Shown in pieces: positions 1 through 6,442 of a stretch of DNA of 6,476 bases. This DNA comes from Paracoccaceae bacterium. Lineage in GTDB: Bacteria; Pseudomonadota; Alphaproteobacteria; Rhodobacterales; Rhodobacteraceae. Each line of letters begins with the position of its first letter. Position 1 is the stretch's first letter. A program made the translations under genes and the position numbers. The stretch covers positions 1 through 6,476 of the forward strand of contig JAFIEC010000177.1 of the NCBI GenBank assembly GCA_020832725.1, given 5' to 3'. The notes under the pieces are model-generated. The model saw only the letters and a program-made list of their open reading frames with translations, had not been told where the DNA came from and did not search any database.

Positions 1-1846
1 CCACAACCCCCCCGCCACCGCCTGTCACCACCGTGCCGAATGGCGGGGCGCGCCGGGCACCGATTAACATCACCAGCGGGGCCCGGCGCATTTCCTGCAC
101 CACGACCCCGTCCAGCCGCGCGTTTGGATGGGTCCGCGCAAGGCGACCCAGCATCGCCCTGCTTGCCTCTTCGACCGCGTCAGCGTCGGGAAGATCCAGC
201 ACGACGCCGCCCGCGTCGGACTTGTGCACGATGTCGGGCGAGAGGATCTTCACCACGAACGGTGCCGCAAGCCCGTCGGCGACCTGCCGCGCCCTCTCGG
301 GTGTGCTGGCGGGTGCCCCGCGGTTCACGGCCACGCCATAGGCCGCCAGTACCGCCTTGGCGGCATCTTCGCCAAGGGCACCGGCTTCGATGCCCGCCAG
401 GGCCGAGGCATCGGGCAGGTCTGTGGGTCGCGCGCAGACGGGGAAGCGCTGCATGGCCCGCAGGCTGCGATAGCCCGCGAAAGCGCGGATCGCCTCGTCG
501 AGGCTGTCGCAATACAGGGCCTTGCGCTCGCGCAGCATCCTGCGGGCGGCATCTCCCGCCTGTCCCGGCTGCAGCACGATGATCCATGGCTTGGCGTAGG
601 GACCTGACGCCGCGGCTTCGGCCCCGTTCACAAGACTCTCGCAGATCAGCCGCACATCCGGCGCGGTCGTGATCGGCGCGAGGACAAGCCCGACACATTC
701 GTCCTCCATCAACAGGCGCATCGCGTTTTCCACGACGGCGACAGAGCCCCCTGATCGGGCCGCGCCCATGTCGATGGGATTCGCCGCGGCTGCCGGCCCG
801 TCGAAATCAGGAGACAGACCCTGCCGGGTCGTGTCGGTAAGGGCAGCAAGGGGGATCGCGGCATCTGCCAGCCTGTCGGCCGTGATCGCCCCGCCACCGC
901 CCGAGGTCGTGAGAATGGCCGCGTCCAGCCTGCGCGGTGGCACATAGCGGGCAAGACTTGCCGCAAGGGTGATCATCGCATCGGGATCGTCGAGCAGAAC
1001 CACGCCCGATCCCCGGCAGGCTGCCGCGAAGACGTCATAGCTGCCCGCAAGGCTGGCTGTGTGGGAGAACGCAGCCGCAGCGCCATGCTCGGTCCGCCCG
1101 GCCTTGACGGCGATCACGGGTTTCCCGTCGGCACGCGCGCGCTCCACGGCCCGGAGGAAGCGCCCGGCATCCTTGAGTCCCTCGATATAGCAGCAAATGA
1201 CCCTTGTATCGGGATCGTCCACGAGGAAGTCCACAAAGTCGGCGAGGTCAAGATCCGCCTGGTTGCCGATGGAGAAGCAATGCGAGAAGCCGATACCACG
1301 CGTCTGGGCCCGGTCGAAGATCGTGGCCATCAGGGCGCCCGACTGGCTCACCATACCGATATCTCCGAGAGGCAAGCTGTCGACGAAGAGCGCGGGCGAG
1401 GCGCAGAGCGTCAGGCGGCTGGCGGGGCTGATGATGCCGAGGCAGTTGGGCCCGATAAGGCGCATGCCACCTGCACGGGCCTCCCGGACGATCTCGGCCT
1501 CGAGCGCGGCTCCCTCGGCACCGGCATCCGAGAATTTCGCGGTGATGATCACCGCCGCCTTCGTTCCCGCTGCCGCACAGGCCCGGACAGCGTCCCGGAC
1601 ATGGTCGCGCGGCACGGCCATCACCGCGATGTCCGGTGCGGTCGGCGTCGCATCGATTGACGGATAGGCCTTCATGCCCAGCAGCATGTCCCGCTTGGGA
1701 TTGATCGGGTAGATCGCGCCCTCATAGCCATGCTGGACCAACAGTCGAAACAGCCGTCCGCCGAATTTGGTCAGGTCCTCCGAGGCCCCGATCACGGCGA
1801 CCGAACGAGGCCGCAGGAATTCTGCGACCGGAGCGAAATCAGGCAT
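1..1846 (-). CDS. ADP-forming acyl-CoA synthetase (acetate--CoA ligase family), 3' end cut by window edge
   Basis: The frame is open from ATG at 1846 to base 1, giving 615 residues; single-chain family members are usually about 690-710, so roughly 80-90 C-terminal residues are missing. The family interconverts acyl-CoA + ADP + Pi with acid + CoA + ATP in the cytoplasm. Seen in order: an N-terminal CoA-binding Rossmann domain (RPRSVAVIGAS, about 12-22; GPNCLG, 132-137), a succinyl-CoA-ligase-like domain (MVSQSGAL, 165-172), the phosphohistidine loop SHTASLAG (His262) with a likely partner Glu222, a glycine-rich SGGGG (315-319), and an ATP-grasp domain from about 490 with Lys533 and HKSDAGG (His541, the second histidine of the phosphate relay). 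The start is supported by GAGGAG at 1854-1859, 7 nt upstream. The gene overlaps the end of the crotonase gene by 8 nt. The acyl substrate cannot be read from sequence; propionate or a substituted propionate would fit the operon. The last few residues next to the edge may be affected by sequence error. Confidence 0.9.
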   Translation of the reverse strand, partial: MPDFAPVAEFLRPRSVAVIGASEDLTKFGGRLFRLLVQHGYEGAIYPINPKRDMLLGMKAYPSIDATPTAPDIAVMAVPRDHVRDAVRACAAAGTKAAVIITAKFSDAGAEGAALEAEIVREARAGGMRLIGPNCLGIISPASRLTLCASPALFVDSLPLGDIGMVSQSGALMATIFDRAQTRGIGFSHCFSIGNQADLDLADFVDFLVDDPDTRVICCYIEGLKDAGRFLRAVERARADGKPVIAVKAGRTEHGAAAAFSHTASLAGSYDVFAAACRGSGVVLLDDPDAMITLAASLARYVPPRRLDAAILTTSGGGGAITADRLADAAIPLAALTDTTRQGLSPDFDGPAAAANPIDMGAARSGGSVAVVENAMRLLMEDECVGLVLAPITTAPDVRLICESLVNGAEAAASGPYAKPWIIVLQPGQAGDAARRMLRERKALYCDSLDEAIRAFAGYRSLRAMQRFPVCARPTDLPDASALAGIEAGALGEDAAKAVLAAYGVAVNRGAPASTPERARQVADGLAAPFVVKILSPDIVHKSDAGGVVLDLPDADAVEEASRAMLGRLARTHPNARLDGVVVQEMRRAPLVMLIGARRAPPFGTVVTGGGGGVV

Positions 1847-2621
1847 TGGTACTCTCCTCTGTCCCGCCCGCTACGGCAATGCGGGGCGGCCTTGTCCTCT
1901 CCCGGTAGGCCTGGATGCGTCGGCTGAGCCCGGGAATGGCTGCCGAGCGGACAAGCGCGGCGAGGTCCTTGTCGAGCCCCTCTGCAAGCGGGCCTCTCAG
2001 CGCTTTTTCCAGCGCGCGAACGGTGCCCGGACCAAGAGCCGCGATGCGGTCCTCTTCGGCCATGACCTGCGCCACCATTTCCGGCACCACCGCGATCCCG
2101 GTGGCCAGACCGATTTGCACCGCCTCCTGCGACGACACCTCCCGCCCCGCGCGCAGGATGTCGCCCGCCCGTTCGGGTCCGATCCGAAGGCCGAGGCGTC
2201 GCGTCCCCAGCACCAGCCCGAAGCCCGCGCCGGGAAAGGAAAAGCGGGCATCCGGTGCCGCCAGGCGGAGGCGGCAGGCTACGAAGAGATCGGCACCGGC
2301 GCCGATCGACCGGCCCCGGGCGTGGACAAGCGTGACGAAAGGCGCGCTCCAGACGCGAGCCAGCATCTGTTCGATCCCGATCAGCCGCGCGAGAAGCTTT
2401 TCGTCGCTGGCGGTGTCCAGATCCGAAAGGTCGAAGCCAGTGCAGAAGTTGTCCCCTTCGGATCGCAGCACGAGCAGGGCCACCCCCGCAGCCTCCGCTT
2501 CCCGGAAGCCCGCATCCAGGGCCTTCACCATGTCTTCCGACAGCCTGTTCCCCCGATCCGGGCGGTTCAGGACCAGCTCATGACGCGTGCCGTGGCGCTC
2601 GATCCGCAGGCATGAACTCAT
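1839..2621 (-). CDS. Enoyl-CoA hydratase/isomerase (crotonase) family protein, atypical active site
   Basis: This 260-residue protein has the normal length of a single-domain crotonase, a cytoplasmic family acting on acyl-CoA thioesters whose enolate is held in an oxyanion hole. Both oxyanion-hole segments are recognisable: GDNFCTGFDL (about 56-65) and HARGRSIGAGADL (100-112). The two glutamates that perform hydration in classical hydratases (Glu144 and Glu164 of the rat mitochondrial enzyme) align by eye with Gly131 (in FSFPGAGFG) and Asp154 (in RAGDILRAG). The loop normally reading PGAGGTQRL is about three residues shorter (LGTRRL). Simple hydratase activity is therefore doubtful; isomerase, lyase, hydrolase or another CoA-dependent reaction is possible. 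The ATG overlaps the stop of the preceding dioxygenase gene as ATGA and has only a weak G-rich stretch upstream, so translation is probably coupled. Family assignment is firm; the reaction is unknown. Confidence 0.9.
   Translation of the reverse strand: MSSCLRIERHGTRHELVLNRPDRGNRLSEDMVKALDAGFREAEAAGVALLVLRSEGDNFCTGFDLSDLDTASDEKLLARLIGIEQMLARVWSAPFVTLVHARGRSIGAGADLFVACRLRLAAPDARFSFPGAGFGLVLGTRRLGLRIGPERAGDILRAGREVSSQEAVQIGLATGIAVVPEMVAQVMAEEDRIAALGPGTVRALEKALRGPLAEGLDKDLAALVRSAAIPGLSRRIQAYRERTRPPRIAVAGGTEESTNA
1854..1859 (-). promoter_or_regulatory. Ribosome binding site of the acyl-CoA synthetase gene
   Basis: A GAGGAG Shine-Dalgarno lies 7 nt before ATG 1846, inside the last codons of the crotonase gene. 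It supports this start and suggests independent ribosome loading as well as coupling through the 8-nt overlap. Confidence 0.7.
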
Positions 2622-3202
2622 GCCGGCTGCCCCCAGAGGTTCGGCAGAAGATCACTGGAATAGCCCGAGACGAAGGGCCTGACGGTGCCATCATCTTCGA
2701 ACACATGGCGCTCTATCATCCCGATATTGGCGCCGTAGACATGAATGGAGATCGAGTCGCGATCCGTCTCGGCATTGCTCACCCGGTGGACATCACCGAT
2801 GCGGGGCGACACGGCGACCACCTGTCCCGCCACGAGAATATCAACGGGGCCGGGAACCAGCCCCTCGGACGTATGCTCAAAGGCTTCGGAACGCTCGGAT
2901 CCGCGCAGCATGCCCACCAGCCCCCAAACAGTATGGTCATGCACCGGCGTGGACTGGCCCGGACCCCAGACGAAGCTGACGACACAGAACCTCTCCTTTG
3001 GGTCGCAATACAGCAGATACTGGCGGTAGCTGTCGGTACCGGACGTTGCAAAGCGGTCGGGCAGCCATGTGTCCGAGGCGACGAGGCGTGACAGAAGCGC
3101 CTGCCCCTCGGACAGCAGTCGCGGCTCGTCGCTCTCGGCCTGTTCGACGAGGTCGGTCATCTCCGCCAGAAACCGCCGCAACGGAGCTGTGGATACGCTC
3201 AT
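2618..3202 (-). CDS. Cupin thiol dioxygenase, probable 3-mercaptopropionate dioxygenase (cysteine dioxygenase family)
   Basis: This 194-residue protein belongs to the cysteine dioxygenase cupins, mononuclear non-haem iron enzymes that add O2 to a thiol to form a sulfinate. The iron ligands are visible: His88 and His90 in TPVHDHTVWG and His139 in GDVHRVSN. The second-sphere Ser-His-Tyr set is Ser152, His154 and Tyr156 in SISIHVYG. The TPVHDHTVWGLVGMLRG segment and the C-terminal PFVSGYS resemble bacterial 3-mercaptopropionate dioxygenases rather than mammalian cysteine dioxygenase. Gln61 (SYRQYLLY) sits about where cysteine dioxygenase has its carboxylate-binding Arg60, the change reported for the Gln-type (mercaptopropionate) enzymes. 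No cysteine lies where the Cys-Tyr crosslink would form. The start at 3202 is preferred to an upstream in-frame extension reaching 3373 because that extension overlaps the CoA-transferase and lacks family similarity, while GAGGAG stands 9 nt before this ATG. Cysteine as substrate cannot be excluded. Confidence 0.88.
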   Translation of the reverse strand: MSVSTAPLRRFLAEMTDLVEQAESDEPRLLSEGQALLSRLVASDTWLPDRFATSGTDSYRQYLLYCDPKERFCVVSFVWGPGQSTPVHDHTVWGLVGMLRGSERSEAFEHTSEGLVPGPVDILVAGQVVAVSPRIGDVHRVSNAETDRDSISIHVYGANIGMIERHVFEDDGTVRPFVSGYSSDLLPNLWGQPA

Positions 3203-3206
3203 GATG

Positions 3207-4394
3207 TCAGACTCCTCTTGGTTTGGAGAGGTTCGCGGACCGGAGCCCGGAAAGGATCGCCTCGCGGTCGGCATCGAGTGCGGGCGCGGAGCGACGGATG
3301 GGCAGGCTCGTGCCATCGATCCTGACCGGGCTTGCAAAGGTCCGTGCATGTCCGCCGTCAGGAAGCGTGACATCCTGAACCCATCCTGCCTGGATCGTCT
3401 GCGGGTCCCGGAGGATCTCGGAGTACCGATTTATGGGAGCGCAGGGCACTCCCGCCTCCTCGAACCGGCTCAACCAGCGCTCGGCCGCATCCGCCTCGAA
3501 GATCGGAGCCAGGATATCGGCGAGCGCAGCCTGATTGGCCGCACGCATCGACGTGGAGGAAAACCTCGTGTCGTCAGCAAGATCGGGACGCCCGACGACG
3601 TTGCAGACAGATTTCCAGAGCCGGTCATTGCCTGCCGCAATGACGAAATGGCGGTCGGACGCGCGAAAGGCCTGGTAGGGCGCATTTCTCGGATGGGCCG
3701 ACCCCAGCGGTCGCGGGTCGGATCCGCTGCCGAAATACTCGCTGGTCTGGAGAGCCGCGATCCCGAGGCTTGCGCCCAGCATGGAAATGTCGACATAGCC
3801 TCCGGCACCGCCTGACCGCACACGGGCGACCATCGAGGCGACGGCGAAGGCCCCGTAGAGACCTGTCGCGAAGTCGGAAACCGGAACGCCGCATTTCACC
3901 GGCCCGCCGCCTGGCTCTCCGGTCACGCTCATGATCCCGGACATCGCCTGCACGGTGACATCAAAGCCCCCCTGTGCGGCGCGTGGCCCGTCCTGACCGA
4001 ATGCCGACAGCGAGCAATAGACAAGATCCTCTCGCCCGCTGGACAGATGCGCGAAGCCGAGACCGAGGCGGTCCATCACTCCCGGGCGGTTGTTCTCGAT
4101 CACCACATGTGCCTGTTCGACAAGGGCACGCGCTGTCTTGCTGTCCTCGGAGGACTTGAGGTCAAGGACTATGGATTCCTTGTTGCGGTTCAGGGAGAGG
4201 AAATTCTCGCTGAAATCTCCGGAGAACGGCGGCCATTGCCGCAGCGCATCGCCCCCGGGCGCCTCGACCTTGATGACCCGCGCGCCCATGTCCGCCAGGA
4301 GCATGCCGCAGAATGGCCCGGCCGCGACGTTGCAGAACTCGATCACCGTGATGCCCGACAGCGGCAGGGGCTCTTGGCGATTGTCTTGACTCAT
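3207..4394 (-). CDS. Family III (CaiB/BaiF-type) CoA-transferase
   Basis: Counted from ATG 4394 the protein has 395 residues, typical of family III CoA-transferases, which move CoA between carboxylic acids through aspartyl-anhydride and aspartyl-CoA intermediates. Seen: the N-terminal fold signature (SGITVIEFCNVAAGPFCGML, then LADMGARVIKVEAPGGD), the LNRNKESIVLDLK segment, and the predicted nucleophile Asp174 in CGVPVSDFATGLYGA. The C-terminal APALDADREAIL matches the family's usual aPalGeh...L ending. Start choice: in-frame candidates are GTG 4439 (overlapping the tctA stop as GTGA), ATG 4400 and ATG 4394; only 4394 has AGGAG at a good 7-nt spacing, and homology begins just after it. The gene ends 4 nt before the dioxygenase. 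A succinyl-CoA:3-sulfinopropionate CoA-transferase of this family (Act of V. paradoxus TBEA6) is known, so 3-sulfinopropionate is an attractive substrate. That is inferred from context, because the family covers many acids (formate/oxalate, carnitine, itaconate and others). Confidence 0.92.
   Translation of the reverse strand: MSQDNRQEPLPLSGITVIEFCNVAAGPFCGMLLADMGARVIKVEAPGGDALRQWPPFSGDFSENFLSLNRNKESIVLDLKSSEDSKTARALVEQAHVVIENNRPGVMDRLGLGFAHLSSGREDLVYCSLSAFGQDGPRAAQGGFDVTVQAMSGIMSVTGEPGGGPVKCGVPVSDFATGLYGAFAVASMVARVRSGGAGGYVDISMLGASLGIAALQTSEYFGSGSDPRPLGSAHPRNAPYQAFRASDRHFVIAAGNDRLWKSVCNVVGRPDLADDTRFSSTSMRAANQAALADILAPIFEADAAERWLSRFEEAGVPCAPINRYSEILRDPQTIQAGWVQDVTLPDGGHARTFASPVRIDGTSLPIRRSAPALDADREAILSGLRSANLSKPRGV
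3212..3217 (-). promoter_or_regulatory. Ribosome binding site deciding the dioxygenase start
   Basis: GAGGAG lies within the last sense codons of the CoA-transferase gene, 9 nt before ATG 3202. It is the evidence for placing the dioxygenase start there and not at in-frame codons farther upstream. Confidence 0.7.
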
Positions 4395-4414
4395 TTCCAT
4401 ACTCCTGTCCGCAT
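4391..4414 (-). other. Possible 7-codon minigene ahead of the CoA-transferase
   Basis: The 41-nt gap between tctA and the CoA-transferase contains ATG 4414 followed by seven sense codons (MRTGVWK) and a TGA whose bases overlap the CoA-transferase ATG as ATGA. A perfect AGGAGG (4422-4427) lies 7 nt upstream and is stronger than the AGGAG assigned to the CoA-transferase itself. It could be a translational coupler delivering ribosomes to the CoA-transferase start, or a chance arrangement. There is no evidence that the peptide is made. Confidence 0.25.
4402..4406 (-). promoter_or_regulatory. Ribosome binding site deciding the CoA-transferase start
   Basis: AGGAG is 7 nt from ATG 4394 but only 1 nt from ATG 4400, which favours the inner ATG as the start. 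Confidence 0.6.
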
Positions 4415-4435
4415 CCGCTCGCCTCCTGCCGCCGT

Positions 4436-5932
4436 TCACGCGCGGCCAACCCGACCCTGTCTGATCCTTGGCAGCAAGATCCCCCCGATGATCGCTGCCA
4501 GGGTCGCTGCATAGAACAGAAGTGCGATCCAGCTGCTGAAAAAGGCCATGTAATCGCCACGCGAGATGATCAGCACCCGCTGCATGTTGTTCTCGAGCAG
4601 AGGCGACAGGACGAAACCGATCAGAAACGCGGCTTCGGGAATGCGCAGCGCCCGGAACACCACCCCCAGCAGGCCGGCAGCCAGCATCACCCAGACGGCG
4701 AAGATGGAATTGGAGATCGCGAAGGCACCGATCACTGTCAGGACCAGCACTATCGGAAAGAGCACGTCCCGCGGAACTTCCACGATACGCTGAATGTAGC
4801 GCACCCCGTAGCGACCCACGACCAGCACGATAAGTGACGAGATCAGAAGCGTAATGTAGAGCGCCTGCACGAAATCCATGTTGTTGGCGAACAGAAGCGG
4901 CCCGGGCGCAAGCCCGTGAAAGAAGAATGCCCCCAGCAGCATCGCGCCCACGACATCCCCCGGAATGCCCAGCGCAAGAAGCGGTATCAGCGTCGATGCG
5001 CCGGTGCCGCTGTTCGCGCTTTCGGCCGCAGCGACCCCCGAAAGCGCGCCCTTGCCGAACTCGTCGCGGTCCGGGGCGGTGCGCTTGGCCTCCGAATAGG
5101 AGACGAAGGTCGAGGCTGTCGCGCCGATTCCCGGAATAGCGCCAAGGATCACGCCGATCGTGCTTCCTTTCAGGATCGTCGGCAGAACCATGCGGAAGTC
5201 CTGTCGTGACAGGCGCATCACGGTGCTCCGCCGCTCGCTTCCGGTCCCGACGCGCCCCTGCCGTGGCCCGAAGTAATAGAGCAGGATGTCCGGCAGCGCG
5301 AAAAGGCCCACCAGGAGCGGCATGAAGGCCAGCCCGTCATAGAGGTTGGGAGAGCCGAAGGTGAACCGCTCGGAGCCGTAGACCATGTCGAGCCCGATCG
5401 TCCCCGCAAGCAGCCCCAGCCCGCCCCCGACGATCCCCTTGAGAAGCCCCGATGTGGAGATCGCTGCAATGACCGTCAGCGAGAAGACGATCAGCGCAAA
5501 AAGCTCCACGGGCCCGAATCTCAGCCCCAGCTGCGCAAGCGCCCCGGCCAGCAGGACCAGGGCCAGGACAGAGATCAGATCCCCGATGAACGAAGCCCAG
5601 AGCGCGGTGTCGACCGCCTCGCCGCCGCGGCCCTTGCGGGCCAGCGGATAGCCGTCCAGCATGGTGCAGGCTGCGGCCGGAGTTCCCGGCACATTGAGCA
5701 GGATCGCCGCGATGGAGCCACCGAAGAGGCCGCCCTTGGAGATACCCAGCAGCAGCACAAGCCCCGGCAGCGGGTCGAGGAACAGCGTGAAGGGCAGCAG
5801 CACCGAAATCGACATCGTGATCGTCAATCCCGGGATCGCCCCGATGATCGCCCCCATCACCACGCCGAGCGGCAGAAAGACCAGCACCCGCCAGTCGAGG
5901 ATGAGGTCGAACGTGCTTGCCCAAAGCTCCAT
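4436..5932 (-). CDS. tctA: TctA: large membrane subunit of a tripartite tricarboxylate (TTT) transporter
   Basis: This 498-residue, very hydrophobic protein has the full length of TctA, the transport subunit of TTT systems, which import small carboxylates with a periplasmic binding protein (TctC) and use an ion gradient rather than ATP. The two internal halves each carry the family motif: GAIIGAIPGLT (28-37) followed by GGLFGGSIAAILLNVPGTPA (67-86), and GVILGAIPGIGA (260-271) followed by NSGTGASTLIPLLALGIPGD (307-326). DGYPLARKG (93-101) is another TctA signature. About 10-12 membrane segments are suggested by hydrophobic runs; they were not computed. ATG 5932 is 9 nt after the tctB stop, with GAGGGG about 5 nt upstream overlapping that stop. 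The substrate is unknown because specificity resides mainly in TctC, which is outside the window; a C3-C6 carboxylate or thio-carboxylate matching the downstream enzymes is likely. Confidence 0.95.
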   Translation of the reverse strand: MELWASTFDLILDWRVLVFLPLGVVMGAIIGAIPGLTITMSISVLLPFTLFLDPLPGLVLLLGISKGGLFGGSIAAILLNVPGTPAAACTMLDGYPLARKGRGGEAVDTALWASFIGDLISVLALVLLAGALAQLGLRFGPVELFALIVFSLTVIAAISTSGLLKGIVGGGLGLLAGTIGLDMVYGSERFTFGSPNLYDGLAFMPLLVGLFALPDILLYYFGPRQGRVGTGSERRSTVMRLSRQDFRMVLPTILKGSTIGVILGAIPGIGATASTFVSYSEAKRTAPDRDEFGKGALSGVAAAESANSGTGASTLIPLLALGIPGDVVGAMLLGAFFFHGLAPGPLLFANNMDFVQALYITLLISSLIVLVVGRYGVRYIQRIVEVPRDVLFPIVLVLTVIGAFAISNSIFAVWVMLAAGLLGVVFRALRIPEAAFLIGFVLSPLLENNMQRVLIISRGDYMAFFSSWIALLFYAATLAAIIGGILLPRIRQGRVGRA

Positions 5933-5941
5933 CTCGGCCCC

Positions 5942-6406
5942 TCAGAACAGGATCTTGGGCGTGGAGGGTAATGGCACCCCGGCAAGCCTTATGAAGACAA
6001 GATGAATTGCAACCGCCAGCCCCACCGCCAGCACCGCCCCGGCCACCGGGCGCATGTGCGAAGCGAAAAGAAAGAGCAGCACGGCAAAGCCGAAGGCGGC
6101 CAGTTCGATACCCACATGCTCGATCAGCGCGACAAGTCCGATGAAGCCGCCCAGAAAGCCTGCCGTCCTGGCTGGGCTGATCCGCCCAGGAGAGACCGCT
6201 GCCGTGTCCGGATCGCGCAGACCGGCCACCACGAGGAGCACGCCACAGGACAGGACCACCCACGCAAGGTAGGTCGGGAAGTCGCCGGGCTTGAGGGAGT
6301 TGGGCGCCACAAAGCGGGGCACCTCCACGCCCATCGGAATGAAGAACGCCAGCAACGCCACTCCGGTGGCCACCGTCAGTATGCCGGGAAGCAAGCGCGC
6401 GAGCAT
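5942..6406 (-). CDS. tctB: TctB: small membrane subunit of the TTT transporter
   Basis: This 154-residue protein has the size and layout of TctB, the poorly conserved four-helix partner of TctA in the inner membrane. Hydrophobic stretches at about 5-24, 45-62, 82-115 (two closely spaced helices) and 120-141 fit four or five segments, with a polar loop after the second (GLRDPDTAAVSPGR). Recognition rests on its position directly before tctA, its length and its topology more than on sequence motifs. ATG 6406 has no good Shine-Dalgarno (a GGA about 9 nt upstream at most), and the frame stays open into the poor-quality right end, so a start farther upstream cannot be fully excluded. The residues after this ATG read as a normal first transmembrane helix. 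In most TTT operons tctC precedes or follows tctBA; here it would be expected off the right edge. Confidence 0.88.
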   Translation of the reverse strand: MLARLLPGILTVATGVALLAFFIPMGVEVPRFVAPNSLKPGDFPTYLAWVVLSCGVLLVVAGLRDPDTAAVSPGRISPARTAGFLGGFIGLVALIEHVGIELAAFGFAVLLFLFASHMRPVAGAVLAVGLAVAIHLVFIRLAGVPLPSTPKILF

Positions 6407-6442
6407 GTCGAGATCATTCCGGGGCTCGGGCTGGCGGGCGGG

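Noticed and set aside
33..607. Three overlapping plus-strand open frames near the left end
   Set aside because: All are antisense to the synthetase ATP-grasp region, whose motifs (HKSDAGG and the nearby Lys533) are in a continuous minus-strand frame.
709..966. Apparent frameshift in the acyl-CoA synthetase
   Set aside because: A first reading seemed to shift frame near 850. Recounting the five-C run at about 851-855 restores one uninterrupted frame through the whole region; the other minus-strand frames here are shadows.
1767..2615. Open frame of 282 codons on the plus strand
   Set aside because: It lies antisense to the crotonase gene, has Arg/Pro/Ala-rich shadow composition without any family motif, and is open only because of the high GC third positions of the real gene.
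3203..3373. N-terminal extension of the thiol dioxygenase to 3373
   Set aside because: It would overlap the CoA-transferase coding end by more than 160 nt, has no family similarity, and a good Shine-Dalgarno supports the start at 3202.
3069..3815. Open frame of 248 codons on the plus strand
   Set aside because: It is antisense to the dioxygenase and CoA-transferase genes, spans their junction, and shows no recognisable domain.
4395..4439. CoA-transferase start at GTG 4439 or ATG 4400
   Set aside because: GTG 4439 gives a GTGA overlap with tctA but has no Shine-Dalgarno and adds an Arg-rich tail not seen in the family; ATG 4400 is only 1 nt from AGGAG. The start at 4394 fits better, though 4439 is not fully excluded.
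5337..6263. Minus-strand frame of 308 codons crossing tctB and tctA
   Set aside because: It is out of frame with both transporter genes, is Gly/Arg/Ala-rich without membrane segments, and crosses a clear gene boundary.
6414..6417. A TGA at 6416-6414 as the stop codon of an upstream tctC
   Set aside because: The spacing to tctB would be plausible, but the preceding bases quickly run into the unreliable palindrome, so no coding frame can be supported.
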